DNA of 64,000 nt from Promethearchaeota archaeon (GCA_019058365.1 JAHPZE010000001.1:310001-374000); one strand, 5' to 3'. Positions 44,583 through 53,954 are shown, numbered from the stretch's first letter. Program-made: numbers and translations. The notes: generated from the letters alone by a model not told the origin.

Positions 44583-46261
44583 TGGAAGTTTTAGAATTAA
44601 AACCTTTAAAAAAACAAAGTTTAAAATTGGTATTAATAGAAAGTGAGTTTCCAATAGATTGGTGGTTTGAACCCACAGCACAGAAAAAGCATGATTTAGT
44701 ATGGAATTTGCACCTAATTTCCAGGGAATATCTTAATCTGATTGAAAATCTTATAGTTAAATATGACCCTGATTTCGCAATCGAAGAAAAAGGAAGTCGG
44801 TGGGAAGATACAATATCTAACGAAGATCCATTAGAAAAGCTATTTAGAGAAAATAACGTCCCATATAAAATGGTAGATATTTCAGAAAACGCAGAAAATT
44901 ATCTTTCCTCGAATTTAGAGGACCAAAGAGCGCTTATAAAACAATTAATAAAATCAATTGAAGATACTAAAAAGAATAATGAGAAAAAAATTTTAAAAGA
45001 TGAATTTGAATTTCAACGGATGATTTTATGGAAGGAATATTTACAGCAAGAATATAATTTTCAAGAAAATGAGATAAGATATAATGTTCGGGAAGCTTGG
45101 ATGATGATGGGAATTCTAAAATTTGCGAAAAAGATGATAGAAAAAAAGCTAATAGCATTCTTTATCTGTGATTCAAGACACTTTGAAGGAATAAGAAAAT
45201 TAACAGAAGAATTAGGCATCGAAACGGAAGAAATTAAAATTAAAAGGTCTGCAAAAATAATAAATAATCCTGGTTCTAATTCAATCAAAAATATAATTGG
45301 AAAAAGTATACTCGAATTATCTCCGATTAAAGTCAAAAAGAAAGAGTCGTTAGAAAAGATATGTTATTTTTTTGATACCGATGATAATGCTTCTCCTTTC
45401 GATATAAATATGGCTTATGACGCAAGTTTTGATGTAGTTATACCTATTAGCAAGATGACTGCTGATCAAGTACCAAAACTCGTACAAGATGCTATTTTTT
45501 CCCGTAAACCAAAAGCACCTACAACTTTCTTTATCGGTGGCTCAAATGTAAAAGAAGGTGAAAAAATTGCTAAAAAAGTTATTGAATCTTTAGTACCCCC
45601 ATTTGAATGCCCCGTGATAATAGATCCTCGTGGTTCACACACCACAGCTTCTTCTGTAGTTGCGAAAACAATGGAATTTGCTAGAGAACATGATTTATAT
45701 GATTTAAAAGGTAAAAAAGTGGTTGTTTTAGGAGCAGGTCCAGTTGGAAGAATTGCAGCTATTATTGCGGCAAAATTAAATTGTAAAACGTATTTAGTAG
45801 AAACTTGGGAAAAATCGAATGAAGAATTTATAAAACGACTAGTTAAAGAATTAAACGAAGAAGTTGGAGAAAATGAAATTATTGGTGTTTTTGCACCTAA
45901 TGATGAAAAGAAATTAGAAATAGTAAAGAGTGCAGATATTATATGGTCCTTAGCAGCAGTGGGAGTTCAAGTATTATCAAAAGAACTCATGAGCAAATTG
46001 ACAAATAAAATTGTATTAGATATAAATTTAGTACCTCCTTATGGAATTGAGGGATTAAAACCTAAAGATAATAATAAAGAACTTTATCCAACTATAAATG
46101 GAACGGGAGCATTAGCCGTTGGAAGGCTTAAGTCAGAAGTTGAGGCCTCAATTTTAAAAGAAGCAGCAATTACTAAGGGGAAAAGAATTTTTGATTATAA
46201 TGAAGCATTTGAAAAGGCTAAAAATATACTATTTGGAAGGGAAATAAAAATTTCTCATTAA
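44582..46261 (+). CDS. TraB-like domain fused to methylene-H4MPT dehydrogenase (MtdB-type)
   Basis: 559 residues. Residues 1-225 are the TraB-like domain (REAWMMMGILKFAKKMIEKK, FFICDSRHFEGIRKL). Residues about 258-559 match MtdB: YFFDTDDNASPFDINMAYDA, ADQVPKLVQDAIFSRKPK, FIGGSNVKEGEK, PRGSHTTASSVVAK, NAD(P) loop VVVLGAGPVGRIAA, INLVPPYGIEGL and GALAVGRLK. MtdB uses NAD(P) to oxidise methylene-H4MPT (or the reverse), linking the C1 pathway begun by fwd to pyridine nucleotides. The fused domain is not part of known MtdB. The gene shares a promoter motif with Sec-HdrA. Confidence 0.83.
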   Translation: MEVLELKPLKKQSLKLVLIESEFPIDWWFEPTAQKKHDLVWNLHLISREYLNLIENLIVKYDPDFAIEEKGSRWEDTISNEDPLEKLFRENNVPYKMVDISENAENYLSSNLEDQRALIKQLIKSIEDTKKNNEKKILKDEFEFQRMILWKEYLQQEYNFQENEIRYNVREAWMMMGILKFAKKMIEKKLIAFFICDSRHFEGIRKLTEELGIETEEIKIKRSAKIINNPGSNSIKNIIGKSILELSPIKVKKKESLEKICYFFDTDDNASPFDINMAYDASFDVVIPISKMTADQVPKLVQDAIFSRKPKAPTTFFIGGSNVKEGEKIAKKVIESLVPPFECPVIIDPRGSHTTASSVVAKTMEFAREHDLYDLKGKKVVVLGAGPVGRIAAIIAAKLNCKTYLVETWEKSNEEFIKRLVKELNEEVGENEIIGVFAPNDEKKLEIVKSADIIWSLAAVGVQVLSKELMSKLTNKIVLDINLVPPYGIEGLKPKDNNKELYPTINGTGALAVGRLKSEVEASILKEAAITKGKRIFDYNEAFEKAKNILFGREIKISH

Positions 46262-46497
46262 TTTTTTTTTTATCTTAAATCTTAAGATTTTGGCAATTAT
46301 TTTTTATTTCTACTATTATAAAATGCTTAGTTGAATAGATTTCACTTCTATTAGAATCCTTCGAATACTCTTCGTTTTATTATATATATGATAGGGTTTC
46401 ATTCGACATATTTATAAATGTTAAATGACATATTTAAAATGAAGAGATATCTTCTATTGAATTTAAAAGAAAAACTCAAAACTGAATTTTATTCGAA

Positions 46498-47853
46498 ATG
46501 TTAGAAAATAAAAAAAAAGAACAGATGAAATTCATTTATCCAGAAACTTTAATTTCTCCAGATGAAATTGAAATTTATGGAAAGGAAGAGAAAGAATTAA
46601 TCCCAGAAACAAATCCATTCGAAATGGCAAAGAAACAAATTGATATTGTTGCCAAAGAGATGTGTTTAAATGATAATATAAAAAAATTCCTTAAAAGGGT
46701 AGAGCGTTCCTTAATTGTATCGATTCCAATCAAAATGGATGATGGAGATCTTGAGATATTCGAGGGATATAGGGTACAACATTCAACCCTTCGTGGTCCT
46801 GGTAAAGGAGGTATTAGATTTGCTCCAAATGTTAATCTTGATGAAGTTAAAGCATTAGCTACTTGGATGACTTGGAAATGTAGCCTATTATGTTTACCTC
46901 TGGGGGGAGCAAAAGGAGGTATATGTGTTGATCCCAAGAAATTATCAAAAAACGAGTTAGAAAGATTAACTCGGAGATATACAACAGAAATAATAAATGT
47001 TATAGGTCCAGATATAGATATTCCTGCTCCAGATGTAAATACTGACCCTCAAATCATGGCTTGGATTATGGATACTTATTCTATGCATAAAGGGAGGGCT
47101 ATTCCTGGAGTTGTAACAGGGAAACCAATAGAAATAGGGGGTTCAGTAGGGAGAGAAACTGCTACTGGAATGGGGTTATTTTTTGTACTCGAAGCGTTAT
47201 GTACTAAAATGAATATAGATCTAAAAACCCAGAGTATTGTTGTACAGGGATTTGGTAATGTTGGGGGAAATATTGCTCAAATTTTATATGATAAAGGCTG
47301 CAAAATAATTGCTGTGTCAGATATAAGTGGAGGTTTATACTCAAATAGAGGATTAAATATTAAAGAATTATTAGAGTGGAGAGATGGGAAAAATTACTTA
47401 AAGGATTTTCAGAATAAAGATTATAATTATATCAGTAATGAGGATATGCTAATGTTAAGATGTGATATTCTAATTCCCGCAGCAATGGAAAACCAAATAA
47501 CGAAAGTAAATGCTAATAATTTAAAATGTAAAGTTGTATTAGAAGGTGCTAATGGCCCAACTACTCCAGAAGCAGACGATATTTTGAAAAAAAAAGGAAT
47601 AATAGTAGTGCCTGATATTCTTGCTAATGCTGGAGGTGTATGTGTCTCTTATTTTGAATATATTCAAGATATTCATAGCTATTTTTGGAAATTAGAAAGA
47701 ATTAATCATGAATTAAAGAATATCCTTGTTAATACATTTGAGAATGTTTACATATTATCAAAAGAAAAGAATGTTACCTTACGAATAGCCTCTTATATGA
47801 TTGCTATTGCAAGATTAGCTAAAGCAATTGAACTGAGAGGAATTTTCCCTTAG
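46498..47853 (+). CDS. Glutamate/leucine-type dehydrogenase (Glu/Leu/Phe/Val family)
   Basis: 451 residues. The catalytic block GYRVQHSTLRGPGKGGIRF contains the conserved Lys region, followed by LPLGGAKGGICVDPK, PAPDVNTDPQIMAWIMD and a Rossmann loop VVQGFGNVGGNIAQI; it closes with EGANGPTTPEAD and ILANAGGVCVSYFE. The pattern and length fit an archaeal NAD(P)-dependent glutamate dehydrogenase that interconverts glutamate and 2-oxoglutarate plus ammonium in the cytoplasm. The N-terminus is about 35 residues longer than usual. It overlaps the convergent receiver-Lrp gene by 4 nt; that Lrp-type regulator is a natural candidate to control it. Confidence 0.9.
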   Translation: MLENKKKEQMKFIYPETLISPDEIEIYGKEEKELIPETNPFEMAKKQIDIVAKEMCLNDNIKKFLKRVERSLIVSIPIKMDDGDLEIFEGYRVQHSTLRGPGKGGIRFAPNVNLDEVKALATWMTWKCSLLCLPLGGAKGGICVDPKKLSKNELERLTRRYTTEIINVIGPDIDIPAPDVNTDPQIMAWIMDTYSMHKGRAIPGVVTGKPIEIGGSVGRETATGMGLFFVLEALCTKMNIDLKTQSIVVQGFGNVGGNIAQILYDKGCKIIAVSDISGGLYSNRGLNIKELLEWRDGKNYLKDFQNKDYNYISNEDMLMLRCDILIPAAMENQITKVNANNLKCKVVLEGANGPTTPEADDILKKKGIIVVPDILANAGGVCVSYFEYIQDIHSYFWKLERINHELKNILVNTFENVYILSKEKNVTLRIASYMIAIARLAKAIELRGIFP

Positions 47854-48752
47854 GCTTTATTTTTTTTTTCTATATTAAAATTTATTTTATGAGTCATTTT
47901 AAAAATATCTATAAAACTTGAAACATGCATTGGTAATTGTATTCCATTCATAGTTTTAATTTCTTCATTAACAAATCTCCAAAGATTTTTCTCATTTATA
48001 GCAATAATTTTTACTAATAAATTATGATCCCCGGTTGAAGAGGCAACTAATTGAATCTCCTCATAACTGGCTAACTTTTTTGCGACATCATCCAATTTCA
48101 GTGGATCAACAGAGAGACCAAGAATGGCTATAGATTCATATCCAACTTTAAATGGATCTACAAGTGTATCGAATTTTCTTATTATACCCTCTTTTATCAT
48201 ATTTTGCACTCGATTATGTATAGTACTAGCAGCTAGATCTACTTTTTTACTTAAATCTTTATAAGAGATTCTATAATTTTCCTGTAAAGAATTAAGAATT
48301 TCTTTATCTTTTTCATCGAATTGCATTTTTAGAGCTTTTTCTCTAGTCTTTTCACTTTCAATTCTGTGTCTTTCAATAGCATAGATTATTGATCGTATTA
48401 AACTTGGTCCATTAAGCTCACCTTTCACTAAATAATCTTGAGCTCCTTTTTGAAGAGATTGTAATGCAAAATCCTTATCATCTAACCCTGTTAAAACAAT
48501 TATAGGAATCTTATCAGTTACACTCAAGACTTTTTCTAAAGTGGATTCTCTATCACTATCTGGTAAAGTTAAATCTAATAAAATAATATCAAATTGTTTA
48601 GTTTTTAGATTATTTAAACTGTCAGAAAGCCGAGGATGTGATTCTAAATTAAACTTGAAGTCCGCAGACTTTTTTAATAATTCTTCAATAAGACGTACAT
48701 CAACAGAATTATCTTCAATTAGTAGTATATCAAGTTTCTTATTCTCTATAAT
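47850..48752 (-). CDS. Receiver-Lrp/AsnC fusion regulator, AUU/AUA start likely
   Basis: The full frame is 300 residues. Residues 1-130 are a CheY-like receiver (ILLIEDNSVDVRLIEELL; phosphorylation Asp in FDIILLDLTLPDSD; VLTGLDD; Lys in QDYLVKGE). Residues about 150-300 are Lrp/AsnC: HTH KILNSLQENYRISYKDL, DLAASTIHNRVQNM, then the RAM domain. A TTG at 48527 would remove most of the receiver. Upstream there is no normal start codon; GGGTGA stands just before AUA/AUU/AUA codons at 48755-48747. The Lrp half is paralogous to the one at 50693. A kinase-controlled Lrp regulator is inferred, perhaps with the kinase at 49124. Confidence 0.8.
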   Translation of the reverse strand: MIENKKLDILLIEDNSVDVRLIEELLKKSADFKFNLESHPRLSDSLNNLKTKQFDIILLDLTLPDSDRESTLEKVLSVTDKIPIIVLTGLDDKDFALQSLQKGAQDYLVKGELNGPSLIRSIIYAIERHRIESEKTREKALKMQFDEKDKEILNSLQENYRISYKDLSKKVDLAASTIHNRVQNMIKEGIIRKFDTLVDPFKVGYESIAILGLSVDPLKLDDVAKKLASYEEIQLVASSTGDHNLLVKIIAINEKNLWRFVNEEIKTMNGIQLPMHVSSFIDIFKMTHKINFNIEKKNKA

Positions 48753-49123
48753 TATTCACCCATTTTTTTTTTTGTAAATTATATTAAAATTAAAATCTTT
48801 TTCAATTCTTTTTTCGTCATTCTGAATAATATTCAATTTAATATAAATAATTATTATATTTATAAACCGAACAGGGTAATATAAGTTATAAAATTTTTAA
48901 GGTTACAATGCAATTTATAATTATTTCTATAAATTTTAAACTGAAATCTCATATTCTGTACTAAAAATTATGCTATTTTTATTCGATAAAATTTATTTTG
49001 TTTTGGACAATATTCTAATTAAATAAGAATTTTTCTTAGGATCTTAAAATTTATGATTTTCTATGAATCTTTTTAAAAAACTCAAATTAGCAAATATATA
49101 ATAAAAGATGGGAGATGATTGTA
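48753..49123. other. Divergent intergenic region, no gene seen
   Basis: About 370 nt of AT-rich sequence between the receiver-Lrp gene (minus) and the histidine kinase gene (plus). I see no ORF with coding character. It should contain both promoters. TTTTTTTTTTGTAAATTATATTA-like low-complexity runs near 48762 prevent a clear call of operators. Confidence 0.45.
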
Positions 49124-50182
49124 ATGAATTTGAAGTTTAAAGAACAGAAAATGAGATTTTTGATTATTTTAATTTTAGTTATTGTTTCATGTTTATTAAT
49201 TTATTATTTCGAGGTAATTCTTAACACATCTATCTTGGTTGCGCATTTTTTTTACTTTCCTTCAATTTTAGCATGTTTATGGTGGAAAAGAAAAGGATTA
49301 ATCATCCCCACATTTTTAGCGACAATATTAATCATTATTCATCTCATTCTGGATGATAATCTTTTTATTTTAGACACTATTAATAACTTTGTAAGAGGAA
49401 TCTCCTTAATAATTGTGGGAATAGTGGTATCATTCCTATCTGAGCATATTTCTAGAAGAGAAATTGAATTCAATAAAATTACGGAGGATCTAAAGCGATC
49501 TAATGAAGATTTACAACAATTTGCTTATGTAGCATCTCATGACTTACAAGAACCTTTACGAGCAATTGTAAGCTTTTCTCAACTTTTAGAAGATAAATAT
49601 AGAGAAAAAATAGATAAGGATGGTAAAGAATTTATACATTTTATTACGGACGGCGCAAAAAAAATGAATACTCTTATAAAAGACTTATTATCATATTCAA
49701 GAATCACAACCCACGCTAAGCCTTCTAAATTAACTAACCTTGAAAATATTCTAAAAGATGCTTTATTTAATCTGCAAGAATCCATAAAAGAAAGTGATGC
49801 CGTTATAACTTATGATAAAATGCCAACATTGAAAGTGGAGAAAACTCAATTTACACAATTATTTCAGAATTTACTTAGCAATGCTATAAAATTCCGAAGA
49901 CAAGAACCGCCTAGAATACATGTTGGGGTAAAGAAGGTCAATGATGAATGGTTATTCTCTGTAAAAGATAATGGTATAGGAATTGAGTCAAAATTTTTTG
50001 ATAAGCTTTTTAATATTTTTTACCGGTTACATACTAAAGAAGAATATCCCGGTACAGGAATAGGATTACCCATATGCAAGAAGATAGTTCAACGATATGG
50101 AGGAAAAATATGGGTAGAATCAAAAATAGGTAAAGGATCAACCTTCTTTTTTACGATTTTTCCAAAAAAAAATAAACAATAA
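49124..50182 (+). CDS. Membrane histidine kinase, phytochrome-kinase-like H-box
   Basis: Start ATG 49124, nine bases after GGGAG (an in-frame ATG at 49115 overlaps the SD). About 352 residues. The N-terminal membrane domain has about four spans with HFFYFPSILACLWWKRKG, as in the kinase at 28558. A coiled segment leads to a classical H-box, YVASHDLQEPLRAIVSF, then NLLSNAIKFR (N-box), VKDNGIGIE and GTGIGLPICKKI. This HDLQEPL type is typical of kinases paired with Rcp1-like single-domain regulators, and such a gene follows 12 nt downstream. Confidence 0.88.
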   Translation: MNLKFKEQKMRFLIILILVIVSCLLIYYFEVILNTSILVAHFFYFPSILACLWWKRKGLIIPTFLATILIIIHLILDDNLFILDTINNFVRGISLIIVGIVVSFLSEHISRREIEFNKITEDLKRSNEDLQQFAYVASHDLQEPLRAIVSFSQLLEDKYREKIDKDGKEFIHFITDGAKKMNTLIKDLLSYSRITTHAKPSKLTNLENILKDALFNLQESIKESDAVITYDKMPTLKVEKTQFTQLFQNLLSNAIKFRRQEPPRIHVGVKKVNDEWLFSVKDNGIGIESKFFDKLFNIFYRLHTKEEYPGTGIGLPICKKIVQRYGGKIWVESKIGKGSTFFFTIFPKKNKQ

Positions 50183-50194
50183 TTATAGATAATA

Positions 50195-50641
50195 ATGAAT
50201 GAATATAAAAAAATTAAGGCTAAAATCTTACTCGTAGAAGATAATGCCGCAGATATTCGCCTTACGAAAGAAGTCCTTCAAGAAAGGAAAATGGTTAGTA
50301 GCTTAGATGTTGTTCGGGATGGCGTTGAAGTAATAGATTTTCTAAAGAAAAAAGGGAAATATTCTAATGCTAATACCCCTAATTTAATTCTTTTAGATTT
50401 GAATTTGCCAAAGAGAAATGGATTTGAGGTATTAGAAGAAATCAAGCGAGATGAAGAATTAAAGCGAATTCCCGTGGTAATTTTAACTGTATCTGACGCA
50501 AATGAAGATTTAGTAAAAGCTTATAATCTCCATGCTAATTGTTACGTAATTAAACCTTTAGAAATGAAGGAATTCTCTAGAATTATTAATTCAATAGTGA
50601 TTTTTTGGTTTAGAATTGTAAAGCATATTCAGGTAGAATAA
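50195..50641 (+). CDS. Single-domain response regulator (Rcp1-like)
   Basis: 148 residues forming one receiver domain: ILLVEDNAADIRLTKEVL (acidic pair), phosphorylation Asp in NLILLDLNLPKRNGFEVL, PVVILTVSDANED, and the conserved Lys in NCYVIKPLEMKEF. There is no output domain. It lies 12 nt after the kinase gene, so the two form a two-component pair. Its output must be protein-protein. The receiver-Lrp fusion at 47850 may share the phosphate pathway, but that is speculation. Confidence 0.9.
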   Translation: MNEYKKIKAKILLVEDNAADIRLTKEVLQERKMVSSLDVVRDGVEVIDFLKKKGKYSNANTPNLILLDLNLPKRNGFEVLEEIKRDEELKRIPVVILTVSDANEDLVKAYNLHANCYVIKPLEMKEFSRIINSIVIFWFRIVKHIQVE

Positions 50642-50692
50642 ATTTAAAGTAAAAATAGAATTATATTTATTTTTACTTATATTAAATATCGT

Positions 50693-51283
50693 TTACACGA
50701 TTTTTACTGCTTGTGTTGACTTATATATATCTAAAAAGTTGGATACATGAATTTGAGGTTTTATTCCACTTAGTGTCTTTATTTTTATATTTATAAAGTT
50801 CCAGAGTGATTTTTCATCTTTAGCAATTATCTGAGCTACAATATCGTGATCTCCTGATGAAATTGCTACAAGTTGAGTCTCATCATAGGATGCAATCTTT
50901 TCAGCAATTTCACTCATTTTAAGTGGGTCAACTGAAAGGCCTACCAATGCTATAGTGTTGTAACCAATTTTCCCTGGATCTACTATAGCACCAAATTGTT
51001 TTATTATTTCATCCTCAATCATCTTTGTTACTCTATTATGAATTGTACTTGCAGCCATTTTCAACTTTTCCGCTAATTCGCGATATGAAATTTTATCATT
51101 TTCTTGTAAAATATTTAGAATCTTTTTATCTGTAGCATCTATACAAAGACAATTCCAAGGACGATTTTCACGATCATCATTAAAAATGACTCCGTGTTCT
51201 ATTGAACCTCCTTCACAACAGTGATATATTTTTCTTCCTAATGAGTATTCTTCTCCACATTTAGGACATATTACCATTATCAT
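50693..51283 (-). CDS. Zinc-ribbon Lrp/AsnC regulator
   Basis: About 196 residues. The N-terminus MVICPKCGEEYSLGRKIYHCCEGG is a small metal-binding ribbon (CxxC plus HCC). An Lrp HTH follows (KILNILQENDKISYRELAEKLKMAASTIHNRV), then a RAM/ligand domain (YNTIALVGLSVDPLKMSEIAEKI, GDHDIVAQIIAKDEK). The closest relative in the window is the output half of the receiver-Lrp protein. The start could be any of two nearby ATGs (51283 or 51277). DNA-binding regulator; the ribbon may sense a metal or redox state. Confidence 0.82.
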   Translation of the reverse strand: MIMVICPKCGEEYSLGRKIYHCCEGGSIEHGVIFNDDRENRPWNCLCIDATDKKILNILQENDKISYRELAEKLKMAASTIHNRVTKMIEDEIIKQFGAIVDPGKIGYNTIALVGLSVDPLKMSEIAEKIASYDETQLVAISSGDHDIVAQIIAKDEKSLWNFINIKIKTLSGIKPQIHVSNFLDIYKSTQAVKIV

Positions 51284-51451
51284 CAACTCATTTATATTGT
51301 TTGATTGTTAGAATATTATTTTTTATATAATCTGAATAAAATTCATTATAATTATTTTGTTTATTTTTTATTATTCTAGTTTTTCTAATATAATATATAT
51401 AGAATAATATATTTAAACATATCGAAAATGGTTCGATTATTGTCACATTGA

Positions 51452-51805
51452 TCACATGTTTGTACGATTGGAGGATCGACTTGCCGAATTATGTTCAAAA
51501 AGAAAATTCTTTATAAGTCTCTTTTTTTCTCTTTTTTTAATTTTAAGTTGCTCTCTGGTTAATGAGGCATATAGCCTTTGAATAAGTTCATCTCGTTTTT
51601 GGGTGTTCTCTTGAGTTTCCCTCTCAAACTTGGCTTTTAACCGAATATACTTTTTTTCAAGCATGGGAACAAACTCGATAAGATCAGAAAAGTCGTTTTT
51701 CTCTCTTGCGATCTGTAAGCCTTTTCCGATTGAGCTTTTTGGTAAAATTCCCTTATGAGTGTTAATAAGGTCTTCTGCTCTCTGGAAATTTACTAAGTCT
51801 TGGAT
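51452..51805 (-). pseudogene. Small charged ORF, 5' end missing or non-canonical start
   Basis: The open frame encodes QDLVNFQRAEDLINTHKG, then a basic, Glu/Lys-rich helical tail (YIRLKAKFERETQENTQK), to TGA 51452. An in-frame TAA lies at 51806 and there is no ATG before 51664, so either translation starts at that ATG (70 aa) or the gene is truncated. Composition is highly helical and charged. GC content looks higher than in the flanking genes, as in the next gene. No family recognised. Could be a decayed partner of the unknown gene at 51918. Confidence 0.4.
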
Positions 51806-51917
51806 TTATAAAGCCTGACAATTTAGATTAATAAATTCTCCCACACTTAATATTTAAATAGGTTTTTTTCCTTTTCTTTTATAATAAAAGGCAATATTTT
51901 ATAGTATAGAGCATTGT

Positions 51918-53000
51918 ATGTTAGACTTCAATTATTATTTCATTGAGCCGTGCGAGCTTGTCGCTATCGTGTATCAGCCAGATGGCATAACTGAGCTGGG
52001 CAGGTATTCGTTTCGGGGATATATGAGAGGTATGGATCATTTCTTTCAAGTTTGCAGTCTTTTAGCCTACGAGGCGGTCCATCCAAATCGTTTTCACGAT
52101 ACAGATTTTGAGAACTATTTGAGCACTATTCGAGCTTTTTATAGTGCGTACGTAAAAAGTGGAGAATCGATCAATTTAGAGAGTGCAGTTCAACAGCGCA
52201 TTGAAGAATTAAAGCAATATAAATTTAAGGCTCAAAGGATATTTCCATTTCTGCCAGATTCGAGTGCTACATGGGCTGATCGCAAACAATTCGAAATTAC
52301 CATTGACTATATTTTCAGAAAGATAAAGAAAATGCGCCAGCAGCGTATTCTTTTTTATGAACGCATCTTACAGGAATATATGGCACAAAAAGATCAATAT
52401 AACCAGCGTTTGCAGGAGTATTTAAAGAATGATGATAAGAAATTTGTTAATACAGCTGTTGAATTTGATACTAATTCAATCCTATCTGAGCTTGGAATTG
52501 ATTCTGAAAACCACGGTAATGGTGGATTACATGAGAAGTATTATGAAATCTACAGCGCATCTTGGTATCTTAAAGATTTATTGAACCTTGAGAATCCTGA
52601 AATTGAAAGATATACTAAAAGGCTTCCTCGTTATCGTTCTGGTAAAATACACACGTATCCAGAAGGATTAAAAGCTTATTTTGAGTTGTTCTCCGTTTTT
52701 AAAGACGAGATGAGCCTTATTCTACCAGATGAGCCTGATAAGAGCTTTTTTGAAAGGGTCTTAACGGTTCTCTCCCGAGATTTTGGCGACGATTTTGAAC
52801 AGCACGGTGATTTGGAAGAGGTAATTGTCAAACACATTGAAGAACTCGAAAAATATGAGTTCCTTTCGCTTCCAAAAGAACAGTTTTTCGACAAACTTTC
52901 CAAAATGATTTATGACCTTCGAGCTCGACGCATTGCCTTCTATGAAGCCGTGCTTGCGGATTATTTGGCTAACAAGGAGAAGTATGACAATGCCATGTAA
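51918..53000 (+). CDS. Unknown protein with internal duplication (360 aa), higher-GC island
   Basis: Soluble, helical, rich in Tyr, Phe and Glu. Two segments are repeats of each other: RIEELKQYKF..ITIDYIFRKIKKMRQQRILFYERILQEYMAQKDQYN (first half) and HIEELEKYEF..KLSKMIYDLRARRIAFYEAVLADYLANKEKYDN (C-terminus). I do not recognise the fold. Codon use (more GC, frequent CGC, CTT) differs from the very AT-rich neighbours, suggesting recent acquisition. It is divergent from the charged ORF at 51452-51805 with about 110 nt between. No mobility genes are adjacent. Function unknown. Confidence 0.6.
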   Translation: MLDFNYYFIEPCELVAIVYQPDGITELGRYSFRGYMRGMDHFFQVCSLLAYEAVHPNRFHDTDFENYLSTIRAFYSAYVKSGESINLESAVQQRIEELKQYKFKAQRIFPFLPDSSATWADRKQFEITIDYIFRKIKKMRQQRILFYERILQEYMAQKDQYNQRLQEYLKNDDKKFVNTAVEFDTNSILSELGIDSENHGNGGLHEKYYEIYSASWYLKDLLNLENPEIERYTKRLPRYRSGKIHTYPEGLKAYFELFSVFKDEMSLILPDEPDKSFFERVLTVLSRDFGDDFEQHGDLEEVIVKHIEELEKYEFLSLPKEQFFDKLSKMIYDLRARRIAFYEAVLADYLANKEKYDNAM

Positions 53001-53545
53001 TAAGGTGCTATTTAAATTCTATTCAAAATGAGGTCATTCAAATCTCTTTTTAGTATAGAACTAGGGTAGACATTGAATAAGTTAGATTTAAGATATAATT
53101 ATTAATGTCACGTCCATCATACATTCTGGCTTTCACCCTCCTTGTAAAACTTTATTAATACGTTCCATCCGACAATATTCACTTACAAGGGATTCAGAAC
53201 TAATAAATAAGGAAGAATCTACCCTTTTCTTACACTATCGACAATATCTAAAGATGATATATTCAGATTTTCCTATTTCTGACATTTTTTCCATTTTATT
53301 ATTCAAATTTGATTAAATTAAAATTAAAAGGGGAGAGACTCTCCCTTTTGAATTGTTAAATTAATTAACTTTTTTACGCTAATGATCATTAATGTAAGAA
53401 AAAATTGTTTGAGTTTTGATTTGGATTCAAAGCGATCACTTCTTAAATCGTCGTATAAGGTTAAAAGGTATTCTAATCCTAATGAACTTGTTAAGATATT
53501 TGGTTAACTTTTTAAAATCTAATAATTTTTAAAAAAAAATTTCTT
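53001..53545. other. Non-coding AT-rich stretch
   Basis: About 545 nt follow the unknown duplicated gene. I find no ORF with coding character, no palindromes of note and no tRNA-like structure. The nearby gene fragments at 53546-53852 suggest the area has accumulated debris from rearrangement. Confidence 0.45.
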
Positions 53546-53735
53546 TTAAAATTCGGAAGTGTTAATGAATTCAAAACCGCAATTTATACAAAAACGCTGA
53601 GTATCTCGCATAATCTCTTACCCGCATACTGCATAGATCTTAACGACTTCTTGTAGGTCTTCTGATAATTCTGATTCTTCACTATAGAGAGGTATAACTT
53701 CTTGAGAAAGCTCCGGAAGGTCGAATCTTAGGGAT
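53546..53735 (-). pseudogene. Zinc-ribbon protein remnant
   Basis: The minus frame reads LPELSQEVIPLYSEESE and continues to KIYAVCG before an in-frame TAA. It then resumes at RDTQRFCINCGFEFINTSEF and ends at TAA 53546. The CxxC pair and acidic linker look like the C-terminal zinc ribbon of a small archaeal protein. The internal stop makes this a relic. It lies in a stretch that holds another fragment (53772-53852). Confidence 0.4.
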
Positions 53736-53771
53736 TATCCACATCTTTCTTTGAGAAGAAGAGGAGATTCT

Positions 53772-53852
53772 ATGAAAATTGCGATAGATGTTGATGGAGT
53801 AATATTGGCTATGACCCCTAAAGTATATGAAATTTATAATAAAATGCTTTAA
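53772..53852 (+). pseudogene. HAD-like hydrolase N-terminal fragment (26 aa)
   Basis: GAGGAG lies just before an ATG encoding MKIAIDVDGVILAMTPKVYE, the first motif of a HAD-type phosphatase (DxDGV). The frame ends in TAA after 26 codons. A complete HAD protein would be 200 residues or more, so this is a truncated relic, and its SD and start are still in place. It is consistent with insertion or deletion activity in the 53-54 kb region. Confidence 0.5.
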
Positions 53853-53954
53853 GGCATTTTTAATAATTAATGACAAAAATGGAAATCTTTAAATAAATAA
53901 GATTACTTAAATGTAAAAATTATCAAATTATATTAAAAAATAAAAAATTTAAAG

